From: Gemmatimonadetes bacterium SCN 70-22
GTDB lineage: Bacteria; Gemmatimonadota; Gemmatimonadetes; Gemmatimonadales; Gemmatimonadaceae
Reading direction: 5' to 3'
NCBI GenBank assembly: GCA_001724275.1
Contig: MEDZ01000006.1
Location: 62,001-126,000 of the forward strand
DNA: 64,000 nt
Below the pieces are notes generated by a model, which was given only the letters and a program-made list of their open reading frames with translations, searched no databases and was not told the origin of the DNA. Numbering within the stretch: the first letter of the stretch is position 1; each line of letters starts with the position of its first letter. Made by a program: the position numbers and the translations under genes. Shown here one piece after another: positions 34,775-45,044 of the stretch.

Positions 34775-35572
34775 ATGACTGCATCCATCCGTTCATTCAT
34801 CGCCGCCGCCGCCCTCGCCGCCCTGGCCGGCTGCGCATCGTTTGGCTCGGGGAAGTCCCCATCGCCCCAGTCGCCGACGGCGACGCGCATCGTCACGCAC
34901 GTCGTCACCCATGACGCCAAGCTGATCGGCTCGGCCGTGGGCGGCGTGCGGGTCAGCATCCGCGACGCGGCCACCGGCCGCCTGCTCGCCGAGGGGCGGC
35001 ACGAGGGGGGAACGGGAGACACGCGACGCATCATGCAGGAGCCGCGCAAGCGCGGCGAGGACGTCTTCACGGCGGGCGATGGCGCCAGGTACGTGGCCAC
35101 CATCACCCTCACGGAGCCGACGATGGTCGATGTGACGGCCGAGGGGCCGCTCAATTATCCCGACCAGATGGCACGCGCGTCCAAGCGGCTCTGGCTCTTC
35201 CCGGGGCGCGACGTCACGGGCGACGGGGTCGTGCTGGAGATGCACGGCTACGTCATCGACCTCCTTGCCCCCGACACGACGGCGGCGCTCCGGGCGTCGT
35301 CCCGCGTGCCGGTGCGTGCGCGCGTGCGCATGCTGTGCTCGTGTCCCACGCAGCCGGGCGGCATGTGGGAGGTGGGGGACGTCGTCGCCCGGCTGGTGCG
35401 CGACGGGATGGTGGTGCGAGAGGGGAAGCTGGCGTATGCAGGCGAGGGGAGCACCTATGCGGGGGAGATCGAGCTCCCGGCCGAGGGGCGGTACGCCCTC
35501 GAGATCCTGGCGGCCAACCCCGGGGCGGCGACGTTCGGGATGGTGCGCCGCTGGGTGAACGTGGCGCGTTAG
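34775..35572 (+). CDS. Lipoprotein, unknown function
   Basis: A 265-aa protein with signal FIAAAALAALAGCAS, lipobox Cys20. The mature region is all-beta in character. It includes an Ig-like or carboxypeptidase-regulatory-like first half (GVRVSIRDAATGRLLAEGRHEG, ARYVATITLTEPTMVDVTAEG) and a second beta domain (VPVRARVRMLCSCPTQPGGM ... GRYALEILAANPG). Two nearby Cys (LCSC) are notable. Family unrecognised. The ATG is fixed by the signal peptide. The TAG stop lies in a CGTTAGGG motif, and a perfect hairpin follows. Confidence 0.75.
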   Translation: MTASIRSFIAAAALAALAGCASFGSGKSPSPQSPTATRIVTHVVTHDAKLIGSAVGGVRVSIRDAATGRLLAEGRHEGGTGDTRRIMQEPRKRGEDVFTAGDGARYVATITLTEPTMVDVTAEGPLNYPDQMARASKRLWLFPGRDVTGDGVVLEMHGYVIDLLAPDTTAALRASSRVPVRARVRMLCSCPTQPGGMWEVGDVVARLVRDGMVVREGKLAYAGEGSTYAGEIELPAEGRYALEILAANPGAATFGMVRRWVNVAR

Positions 35573-35589
35573 GGCGATAGGGGAAACGA

Positions 35590-35616
35590 ACGGGCGGCGC
35601 GTCGTGCGCCGCCCGT
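35590..35616. terminator. Perfect hairpin between convergent genes, probable bidirectional terminator
   Basis: An 11-bp stem ACGGGCGGCGC (35590-35600) pairs with GCGCCGCCCGT (35606-35616) around a 5-nt loop. It lies 18 nt after the lipoprotein stop and about 60 nt past the stop of the convergent aminotransferase. Confidence 0.65.
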
Positions 35617-35677
35617 GGCGTCGAGCCCCCTCGGGTCGTGGACCGCGCGTGGGGCGGCCGGTGCCGGACGCCGCTGG

Positions 35678-37066
35678 CTACGCCTCCACCATGCGGTGCG
35701 CGAAGGCGATGACGGCGTCCACGTCGGCGGCGTTCGTCGCCAGGCCGAACGAGACGCGCACCGCCCCCGTCCCCTTGGTCGGGTCGATGCACTGGCGGAA
35801 GGGCTCGAAGCCGCCGCCCAGCGCATCGGCGGGGAAGCAGCGCTCGATCTCGCCGCGTGACAGCCGCAACGCGGTCTCGCCGGCGCCCGGGTTGCAGAAG
35901 CACCCCGTGCGCAGCGAGATACGCTCGGCGGCGGCGTGTGCCTCCACCTGGCGATGGTCGACGAGCGTGCCGTCGCCCCGGTAGAAGTTGAAGACGATGG
36001 TGCCACCGCGGCGATCGGTGGAGCCCGGGCCGAAGATGCGCAGCACCGGGGCGCCGTTCCCGTGCCGAAGCGTCGCGAGTGCGGCCAGGGCACGCTCGGT
36101 CAGCGCCGTCACGTGCTCGTGCACGTGCTCGATCCCCACGCGCTCCAGGACGTCGAAGCCGAACAGGATCGCGGGGATGCCGAGATAGTCCACCGTCCCG
36201 TCCTCGAACGCCGCAGCCCCTTCGGCGAACAGGAAGCGATCGGCCTGCACCGAGGCGACGGAGATGGTACCTCCGGCGAACCAGGGGCGGTGCAGCTTGG
36301 CCAGCGCCCGGCGCCTGGCGATCAGCGCCCCGATCCCGGTGGGGTAGCCGAACATCTTGTAGAACGAGAGCGAGACGAAGTCCGGGTGCCAGCGCGAGAG
36401 GTCGAGCCGGTTGGTCGGCGCGAACGCGGCGGCATCGAGAAGGACGTCCCACCCCGCGTCCTGCGCGCGCGCGATGAACTCCAGCGGGTGTTGCACGCCC
36501 GAGAAGTTCGACTGCGCCGGATAGGCAAACAGCGAGTTGCTGGCCTCGGGGTGCATCGCCAACTCGCGCTCGAGGGCCTCGTCCTCGATGCGGAGCTCGG
36601 GGCCGAGCGGGACGTACGTCGTGGGCGCGCCATGCGTCCGCGCGAACTCGCGGATCCCGTTGACCGAGTTGTGGTTGTCGAAGGTGAGGAGGAAGCGATC
36701 CTTGTTGGTGAACGGGTACGACTCGCCGACGAGCTTGAGCGCGTGGCTGGCATTGGCGGTGAAGATCACCACGTACTCGTCCGGATCGGCCCGGAAGTAG
36801 CGGAGCACGCGCTCCCGCACCTGCTCCACCAGCTCGCTGGCCCGCAGCGAGGCGGGGCTCAACGAGTGCGGATTGCCGTAGATGCCGGTGCGCAGGAGCT
36901 CGGCGTGGCGGTCGACCTGCGACTGCGCATAGAGCCCGCCCCCGGTGAAGTCGACGTAGACGTGACGGTCGGCGTCGAGCCTCGCGTATTCGGTCCCGCG
37001 CAGTCGGGCGATCCGATCGGCGGCCGCCTCGTCCAAGGCGTGTCGAGGCTCCATCGACGTGCTCAC
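35678..37066 (-). CDS. Class V aminotransferase fold protein, molybdenum-cofactor sulfurase-like
   Basis: A 462-aa PLP enzyme. The PLP lysine is Lys237 in SLSFYKMFGYPTGIGALI, a context closer to eukaryotic MOCOS than to SufS or IscS. LRTGCFCNPGAGE carries Cys389 and Cys391 at the position of the MOCOS substrate-sulfur Cys. Other landmarks are YGNPHSLSPAS, VIFTANASHALKLVGESYPF and YPAQSNFSGVQHPL. This suggests cysteine desulfuration with sulfur transfer to a cofactor or protein. The C-terminal MOSC domain of MOCOS is absent, so the acceptor is unknown. No molybdenum cofactor genes are nearby. It lies downstream of the histidine kinase on the same strand, 90 bp away. Confidence 0.85.
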   Translation of the reverse strand: MSTSMEPRHALDEAAADRIARLRGTEYARLDADRHVYVDFTGGGLYAQSQVDRHAELLRTGIYGNPHSLSPASLRASELVEQVRERVLRYFRADPDEYVVIFTANASHALKLVGESYPFTNKDRFLLTFDNHNSVNGIREFARTHGAPTTYVPLGPELRIEDEALERELAMHPEASNSLFAYPAQSNFSGVQHPLEFIARAQDAGWDVLLDAAAFAPTNRLDLSRWHPDFVSLSFYKMFGYPTGIGALIARRRALAKLHRPWFAGGTISVASVQADRFLFAEGAAAFEDGTVDYLGIPAILFGFDVLERVGIEHVHEHVTALTERALAALATLRHGNGAPVLRIFGPGSTDRRGGTIVFNFYRGDGTLVDHRQVEAHAAAERISLRTGCFCNPGAGETALRLSRGEIERCFPADALGGGFEPFRQCIDPTKGTGAVRVSFGLATNAADVDAVIAFAHRMVEA

Positions 37067-37156
37067 GAGCGATCTCCTTGCTCTCAGGGGAAGGTGGGGG
37101 GCGCGGCGCGGGACCGGCGTGCAATCTACCGACAGCCGGACGAAATGGCGCGGGCG

Positions 37157-40100
37157 CTAGGCCGTCCCGAGCGCCAGCCCCACGAGATCGAGGATCTGGC
37201 GCGGGGTCGCCGGCTTCTGCAGGAAGTTGACCCCGGGCTCCAGTCGCACCGGGTGGGTCCCGTGGTCGGGGTCGTAGCCGCTGGTGAAGATCACGTGCAG
37301 GGCGGGACTTCGGGCCTGGAGGTGGGCGGCCAGCTCCACCCCTCCCACCCCCTCCGGCATCACGAGGTCCGTCAGGAGCAAGTCGGGCGGGGGGGTGTAG
37401 CCCTGCCACCGGTCCAGCGCCTCGCGACCGCTGTGCGCCACGTGCACGCGGTATCCCCCGCGCTCGAGGACGCGCCGCGTCATCTCGCGCACGGAGGCGT
37501 CATCCTCCACCACGAGGATGGTCCGCATGACGGGCGGGAGGGGGAGCGGTTCGGCGGTCGGCGCCGCGATGCGCACCTCCCCGGGGACGAGGGCGGGCAG
37601 GAGCACCTCGAACGAGGTGCCGTGGCCGACCTCGCTCTCCATCAGGATCACGCCGTGGTGCTGCTGCACGATGCCGAAGACGGTCGGGAGGCCGAGCCCG
37701 GTCCCCTTCCCGGGTTCCTTGGTGGTGAAGAACGGCTCGAAGATGTGGGTCCGGTGCTCGGGGAGGATCCCCGACCCCGTGTCGCGCACGCGAACGCCGT
37801 TGAACGTGCCGGGCTCCACGCCGGGGAAGGGGCGCACGTCGTCGGCGGAGAGCGCGCGGGTGAAGGTCTCGATCGTCAGCACGCCGCCGCCGGGCATGGC
37901 ATCGCGCGCGTTGACGGTGAGGTTCATGATGACCTGCTCGAGCATCCCGGGGTCCGCCTTGACGGTCAGGGCCCGCGGGTGCATCGCGAGCTGCAGCTGC
38001 AAATCCTCCGGGACCACCCGGCGGAGCATGCGCGCCAGGTCGGCGACCAGGTCGTTGAGCTCGACCGGGCGCTCCTGCATCACCTGCTTGCGGCCGAACA
38101 CGAGGAGCTGCCGCGTCAGGTTGGCCGCCCGCTGCGCCGACGCCTGGATGTCCTGCAGCAGCTCGGCGGCGTCGCCAGGCAGGCCGGGGAGGGCGCGGGC
38201 CATCCCCACCTGCATCATGATGGCGGCCAGGATGTTGTTGAAGTCGTGCGCGACCCCGCCCGCCAGCTGCCCGATGGCCTCCAGTTTTTGCACCTGGCGG
38301 AGCTGGTCCTCGACCCGCTTGCGGGCGGTGATGTCGTCGGTGACGCCCACCACCCGATAGATCCCTCCGTCCGCGTCGCGCACCGGAAAGGCCCGCGCGT
38401 GCACCCAGTGGATCGTCCCGTCGGGACGCTGCAGGCGATACTCGTGGTCGTACTCGCCGCCGGCCACCACCGTGTCCCAGGCGCGAACGATGCGGTCGCG
38501 ATCCTCCGGATGGATGAGCGACAGCCCCACCTCGGGCGAACGCACCAGCGTCTCGGCCGATACGCCGTACATCCGCTCCACCCCGGGGCTCATGTACAGC
38601 GTGTGGCCGGTGCGGGCATCGATCATCCAGAACACCTCGCGGATGTTCTCCGCCAGCTGCCGAAACCGCTCCTCACTGGCGGCCAGCGCCGTCTCGGCAC
38701 GGGCATGCTCGCTGCGCGAGCGCAACGCCATGATGCCATAGGCGAGGTCGTCGGCCAGCTCGGCGAGGAGCGCGATCTCCTCCTCGTCGAACGCGCCAGC
38801 CTCGGGCGCGTACACCGTCAGCGCGCCGAAGACGTGTCCCCCGTCGCGCAGCGGGACGACGAGCGACGCGCGATACCCGCGCGCGATCGCGTCGGCGCGC
38901 CACGGCTCCATCGTCGGGTCGGAGAAGAAGTCCTGGCACACGACGGGCTGCCCGGTGCGGATGGACGTCCCGGTGGGGCCCCGCCCGCGCGGCGTGTCGC
39001 TCCAGACGATCTCGAGCCCCTCGAGGTAGCCCGCCTCGTACCCCCAGTGCCCCACCGGCTCGACGTGCTGCTCGTCGTCGTCGCCGGCGTACCCCACCCA
39101 CGCGAGTCGGTAGCCGCCGTCCTCGACGATGACGCGGCAGATGTCGCGCAACAGCTCGGTCTCCGTCTGGGCGCGCACCAGCACCTGGTTGCAGTGGCTG
39201 ACGGTCAGCAGGGCCCGGTTGGCACGCCGCAAGCGATCCTCGCTCTCGCGGCGCTCGGTGGTGTCCGACTGGATGCCGTCCCAGACGACGCGCCCGTCCT
39301 CGAGGCGCCGCGGCGTCGAGGAGACCTGGATCCAGCGCGTGGCGCCATCCGGACGGGTGATCGGCGCCTCGACACTGAACACGGAGAGGTCGCGCGCCGA
39401 GGCCTCGGCGGCCGCGTCGATGCGCGCGCGATCGTCGGCGGAGTAGAGTCCGAGCATCGCCGAGATGTCACGCTGGACCTCCTCCGCCCTCACCCCCATG
39501 ACGCGCTCCACGTTGGCGCTGACGTGCAGGTAGCGGCGCGTCCCATCCAGCTCCCGCACCACCTGGTACAGCACGCCGTTCGGGATGTTGTCGCCGATGG
39601 CCTTGAGGCGCTCGGCGTACTCGCGGGCCTCGACGGTCGCGGTGCGCGCCTCGGCCAGCGCCGAGGCGAGGAAGAGTCCGGTCACCGTGATCGCGGCCAG
39701 GAAGACCTGGACGAGGAAGAGCCGCTGCGCCAGCGTCTCGCCGCCTAACGGGAACGACGCGGGGGCGCGCAGGACGACCGCGACCGCCACCAGGGCCAAG
39801 CTGGTCATGGCCGCGGTGACGCCCCGGATCCCCAGGCGGAAGGCTGCCCAGACGACGATGGGCGCGAGCATGTAGGGGTGCGGCGCCAGCCATCCGATGA
39901 CGACATCGCCGCGGAAGATCCGGTAGGCGGCCGCGATCCAGATCGCGAGGACGACGACTCCCTCGAGGGCACGCACCGGCCGCCGCGGCGTCGTGACGCG
40001 GTCCGGGGTGCGCGCCCACGAGACGATCAACGGGGTGAGGAGGAGCATCCCGAGGACGTCGGCGGTCCACCAAGTGCCGACGCTCGCCAGGAAGCGCGCC

Positions 40101-40537
40101 TGGCTGGTCAGACTCGTCAGCCACGCCGCGACCACGGCGCTCGCCGCCGCCCCGAGCGTTGCCCCGGCCAGGAGGGCGAATGTGTCGCGAACGCGCCGGA
40201 AGGTGACCGACAGTCCCGCCACCCGGTCGATGATCCACAGCGCCACGCCGAGCTCGATCAGCGATGCGCTGAAGTAGCCCAGCCCCAGCCACAGTCGCAC
40301 GCCGGCCAGCGTGCTCGAGATGCTGGCGGCGAGGATGACGGTAGCGGTGGCCGCTCGCCACGTGCGGCGCGGGAGGAGGATGAACCCGCCGAGGAGGACC
40401 CCCGAGGGAGGCCAGAGCGGGGCGAGCGGGTTGGGGAGGGTGATGCTGTGCAGCCCCACCTGATGGGCGACGAGGAAGGCCACGCCAAGGAGGGCGAGGG
40501 CGAGGGCGTCGCGCAGGCGCGAGGACGGGGGGAGCAC
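37157..40537 (-). CDS. MASE1 hybrid sensor histidine kinase/response regulator
   Basis: A 1,126-aa inner-membrane sensor. Domains in order: MASE1 membrane sensor (about 1-300, with NPLAPLWPPSGV), a PAS (about 310-435), a GAF (about 450-610, GTSIRTGQPVVCQDFFSDP), a second PAS with PAC (about 625-750), HisKA with phospho-acceptor His764 in GGVAHDFNNIL, a HATPase with NLTVNARDAMP, RDTGSGI and GKGTGLGLPTVFG, and a C-terminal receiver (ILVVEDDASVREM) with Asp1057 in LLLTDLVMP and the downstream QKP Lys. All catalytic residues are intact. The receiver is covalently attached, so a phosphorelay or a local regulatory role is likely; no separate DNA-binding regulator is adjacent. Ligand unknown. Confidence 0.93.
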   Translation of the reverse strand: MLPPSSRLRDALALALLGVAFLVAHQVGLHSITLPNPLAPLWPPSGVLLGGFILLPRRTWRAATATVILAASISSTLAGVRLWLGLGYFSASLIELGVALWIIDRVAGLSVTFRRVRDTFALLAGATLGAAASAVVAAWLTSLTSQARFLASVGTWWTADVLGMLLLTPLIVSWARTPDRVTTPRRPVRALEGVVVLAIWIAAAYRIFRGDVVIGWLAPHPYMLAPIVVWAAFRLGIRGVTAAMTSLALVAVAVVLRAPASFPLGGETLAQRLFLVQVFLAAITVTGLFLASALAEARTATVEAREYAERLKAIGDNIPNGVLYQVVRELDGTRRYLHVSANVERVMGVRAEEVQRDISAMLGLYSADDRARIDAAAEASARDLSVFSVEAPITRPDGATRWIQVSSTPRRLEDGRVVWDGIQSDTTERRESEDRLRRANRALLTVSHCNQVLVRAQTETELLRDICRVIVEDGGYRLAWVGYAGDDDEQHVEPVGHWGYEAGYLEGLEIVWSDTPRGRGPTGTSIRTGQPVVCQDFFSDPTMEPWRADAIARGYRASLVVPLRDGGHVFGALTVYAPEAGAFDEEEIALLAELADDLAYGIMALRSRSEHARAETALAASEERFRQLAENIREVFWMIDARTGHTLYMSPGVERMYGVSAETLVRSPEVGLSLIHPEDRDRIVRAWDTVVAGGEYDHEYRLQRPDGTIHWVHARAFPVRDADGGIYRVVGVTDDITARKRVEDQLRQVQKLEAIGQLAGGVAHDFNNILAAIMMQVGMARALPGLPGDAAELLQDIQASAQRAANLTRQLLVFGRKQVMQERPVELNDLVADLARMLRRVVPEDLQLQLAMHPRALTVKADPGMLEQVIMNLTVNARDAMPGGGVLTIETFTRALSADDVRPFPGVEPGTFNGVRVRDTGSGILPEHRTHIFEPFFTTKEPGKGTGLGLPTVFGIVQQHHGVILMESEVGHGTSFEVLLPALVPGEVRIAAPTAEPLPLPPVMRTILVVEDDASVREMTRRVLERGGYRVHVAHSGREALDRWQGYTPPPDLLLTDLVMPEGVGGVELAAHLQARSPALHVIFTSGYDPDHGTHPVRLEPGVNFLQKPATPRQILDLVGLALGTA

Positions 40538-40686
40538 GCGGGAAAGGTATCGCGCCCTTCACGAGTCGGTGAGGGCGTGGCGTTGGGGGGGGCGCCGTGC
40601 GGTCACCCGGGCGCGGGCCGACGGGGGATGGCGGGGAGGGGCGGATGCGCGTGCCGCTCCGCGACACCGCGCTCCCGCCCCCTGCC

Positions 40687-42910
<2,224 letters not shown>

Positions 42911-43154
42911 GTGGCTGGGCTGGAAGGGAAGGTCCGATGAAAGCTCGCCCTCGGTTCCGCCGTGGGCAACGGGGGAGAGCCGCACGCGCCGCGACGCGAA
43001 ATGTGACAACCCGCCTGCCGGGGGACGGGGGGCTACTCAGCGCGGCCGCGCGCCGCGCACATTGGTGCGCGCCGCCGCGGCGTCGGGCGCCGTTGCGTCG
43101 GCCGTCGCCGCGCCATGCGATCCGCACTCCGACCACAGCATTCCGACTCACGAG

Positions 43155-43994
43155 ATGTCTCGATACCCCCTGACCGACCTCGCGCTCTCCCGACGCCTCG
43201 AGCGCGCCGAGGCGTGCGCCAATGCCGCCTTCGTCGAGGCGCGGGCTGCCCTGTCGCCCGCCGTCGGGGCCGGGTGGCGTGACGTGGGTGGGGCGTACGT
43301 CATGTTCGACGGCATCGGCTCCCCCCTCACGCAGAGCTTCGGGGTGGCGCTCTTCGCACCCGCCTCGCCCGATCAGCTGCAAGGCATCGAGGAGTACCTC
43401 GGCGCGCGGGGCGCCGAGGTCGTCCACGAGGTGAGCCCGATCGCCGATCCCGCGATCCTCCCGATCCTGGCCGCGCGCGGATACCGTCCGGTCGAGCTGA
43501 CATCGGTGCTCTGCCGCGTGTTGGACCCCGCGCAGCCGTCGCCCGACTCCGGTACGCCGGGACTCGTGGCGCGCCGTATTGCTCCTGACGAGACTGCCAC
43601 CTGGGTCGAGACGGCGGCGGCCGGATGGGGCGAGACGCCCGAGCTGGCCGAATTCATGCGTGACTTCGGTGGCGTGACCGTGCGGGCCAGCCGGACCCAC
43701 GCCTTCATCGCCGAGCGGGACGGGGTGCCCATCGCCGCCGGCGCGATGCATATCAACGAAGGCGTCGCCCTCCTGGCGGGGGCGAGCACCGTTCCGGCCG
43801 GGCGGCGCCAGGGGGCCCAGGCCGCGTTGCTCGCGGCCCGGCTCCGGTACGCCGCCGACTGCGGCTGCGACCTGGCGATGATGTGTGCGGCACCGGGCAG
43901 TGGATCGCAGCGCAACGCCGAGCGGCGCGGCTTCCGGATGGCGTACACGCGCATCAAGTGGGGGCGCGGCGACGCCCTAACGCGGGAGGCCTGA
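43155..43994 (+). CDS. GNAT family N-acetyltransferase
   Basis: A 279-aa protein. The C-terminal half holds the GNAT acyl-CoA site: ALLAGASTVPAGRRQGAQAALLAARL (the R/Q-x-x-G-x-A loop) and a NAERRGFRMAYTRIKW ending. The N-terminal half resembles a second, degenerate acetyltransferase-like domain (GGAYVMFDGIGSPLTQSFG; LPILAARGYRPVELTSVL), as in double-GNAT proteins. The substrate is unknown. Its last 18 bp overlap the 3' end of the convergent lipoprotein gene. Confidence 0.87.
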   Translation: MSRYPLTDLALSRRLERAEACANAAFVEARAALSPAVGAGWRDVGGAYVMFDGIGSPLTQSFGVALFAPASPDQLQGIEEYLGARGAEVVHEVSPIADPAILPILAARGYRPVELTSVLCRVLDPAQPSPDSGTPGLVARRIAPDETATWVETAAAGWGETPELAEFMRDFGGVTVRASRTHAFIAERDGVPIAAGAMHINEGVALLAGASTVPAGRRQGAQAALLAARLRYAADCGCDLAMMCAAPGSGSQRNAERRGFRMAYTRIKWGRGDALTREA

Positions 43995-44978
43995 GGCGAC
44001 GACCCGCCCCAGCCAGGTCGGCAGGGCGTGCAGGTGGTCGATGTGGTCGGGCGCGCTGTTGCCGGCGAAGCCAAGGAGGGTGAAGCCCCCGGCGCGCGCC
44101 TCCGATGTCTGCTGCATACCGTTAGGTCCCCACGCCAGCGCGGTTGCGCGCGGCACCCCCAGCTCCGCCAGCAGCCAGCTGGCGGTCTCGGTGGTGCTGG
44201 CAAAGGTCCCCGGAAAGATCTCGGAGTGCGACACGAGCATGCGCACCTCGCCGCGCACGGCCCGTCGCGCGAAGCGCAGGAGCGACTGGAGGTTGGCGGG
44301 GTCGAGGCGCCCCCCCTCGGCGACGACGCGCCGGTCGGGGATGTACCCCGTGTGGATTCCGTCGAGGATGACGATGCCGCGCACGCGTGCGGCGCCGGCG
44401 CTGTCGCCGACGATCGCGCGCACCGCGCCGTTGCCGGCGCTGAAGGCGCTGAGGTAGACATCGCCCGACGCCACGCGCCGCGCCCCCCCATCGCGCAGCA
44501 CCGAGTCGATCGCGGCCAGGAGGCGAGGCCACGCGCTGCCGTCCCGGAAGGGGCGCTCGTAGGCTGACGACCCCGCGGCGAGATTCACGACCGCGACCGC
44601 CATCCCTGAGTCGATCGCCTGCGCGGCATCGACCGCCAGGTACGCGGGGCCGAGGAAGTGGATCAGGAGCGGAACGGACATCCCGCTCGGTGCGCGGGAC
44701 GGAAGGTGGAGTTCGACCGGACGGGGCAGGATCCCCTCGAGGAGGACGCGCCGCGTGCCGAGTTCGTGGGGCGCGATGCGCCGATGGGCGCGAGAGCTCT
44801 CCACCATCGGCGACGGGTACTGCGCCGCCGGTGGTGGGGCGGGCGCGGCGGCGATCGGTGCAAGAGGCGGAGGAGCGGGCGTTGCCGCTGGCGGCAGTCG
44901 CCCGCACGCCGCCGCCCCCCACGAGCATGCGACGACGAGCGCGACGAAGTCACGGGGGGAGCGCCGGGAGGAGGTCAT
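43977..44978 (-). CDS. Alpha/beta-hydrolase-like lipoprotein
   Basis: About 333 aa. A signal with lipobox CSWGAAACGR is followed by a Pro/Ala-rich linker. The domain has hydrolase-fold features: PLLIHFLGPAYLAVDAA, the strand-turn YLSAFSAGNGAVRAIVGD at the nucleophile-elbow position (A-x-S-x-G rather than G-x-S-x-G), IVILDGIHTGYIPDR, and a late His in APDHIDHLHALPTWL. This suggests an exported esterase or peptidase-like protein, but the triad is not proven. ATG 44978 opens the signal. It lies downstream of the ADOP permease, separated from it by a hairpin. Confidence 0.68.
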   Translation of the reverse strand: MTSSRRSPRDFVALVVACSWGAAACGRLPPAATPAPPPLAPIAAAPAPPPAAQYPSPMVESSRAHRRIAPHELGTRRVLLEGILPRPVELHLPSRAPSGMSVPLLIHFLGPAYLAVDAAQAIDSGMAVAVVNLAAGSSAYERPFRDGSAWPRLLAAIDSVLRDGGARRVASGDVYLSAFSAGNGAVRAIVGDSAGAARVRGIVILDGIHTGYIPDRRVVAEGGRLDPANLQSLLRFARRAVRGEVRMLVSHSEIFPGTFASTTETASWLLAELGVPRATALAWGPNGMQQTSEARAGGFTLLGFAGNSAPDHIDHLHALPTWLGRVVASGLPR

Positions 44979-45001
44979 CCCCACCAAGCTGGCGCCGGTG
45001 C

Positions 45002-45027
45002 GATGGGCCGGCCAGTGGCGGCCCATC
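45002..45027 (-). terminator. Hairpin terminator after the ADOP permease gene
   Basis: A 9-bp perfect stem GATGGGCCG (45002-45010) pairs with CGGCCCATC (45019-45027) around an 8-nt loop, 18 nt past the permease stop. Confidence 0.55.
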
Positions 45028-45044
45028 TCTCCGACGACCGCGCC

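Noticed and set aside
35936-39748. Plus-strand frame of 1,270 codons
   Set aside because: Antisense to the aminotransferase and the histidine kinase, both of which have complete motif sets. The composition is low-complexity and charged.
42911-43154. GC palindromes around 43055-43095 as an operator
   Set aside because: Only a 6-bp perfect core stem (GCGCAC/GTGCGC) is present. In DNA of this composition that is weak, so it is not listed.
43977-43994. 18-bp overlap of convergent genes as an annotation error
   Set aside because: Both genes keep domain-consistent C-termini and each has a clear stop; short convergent overlaps are common in compact genomes.
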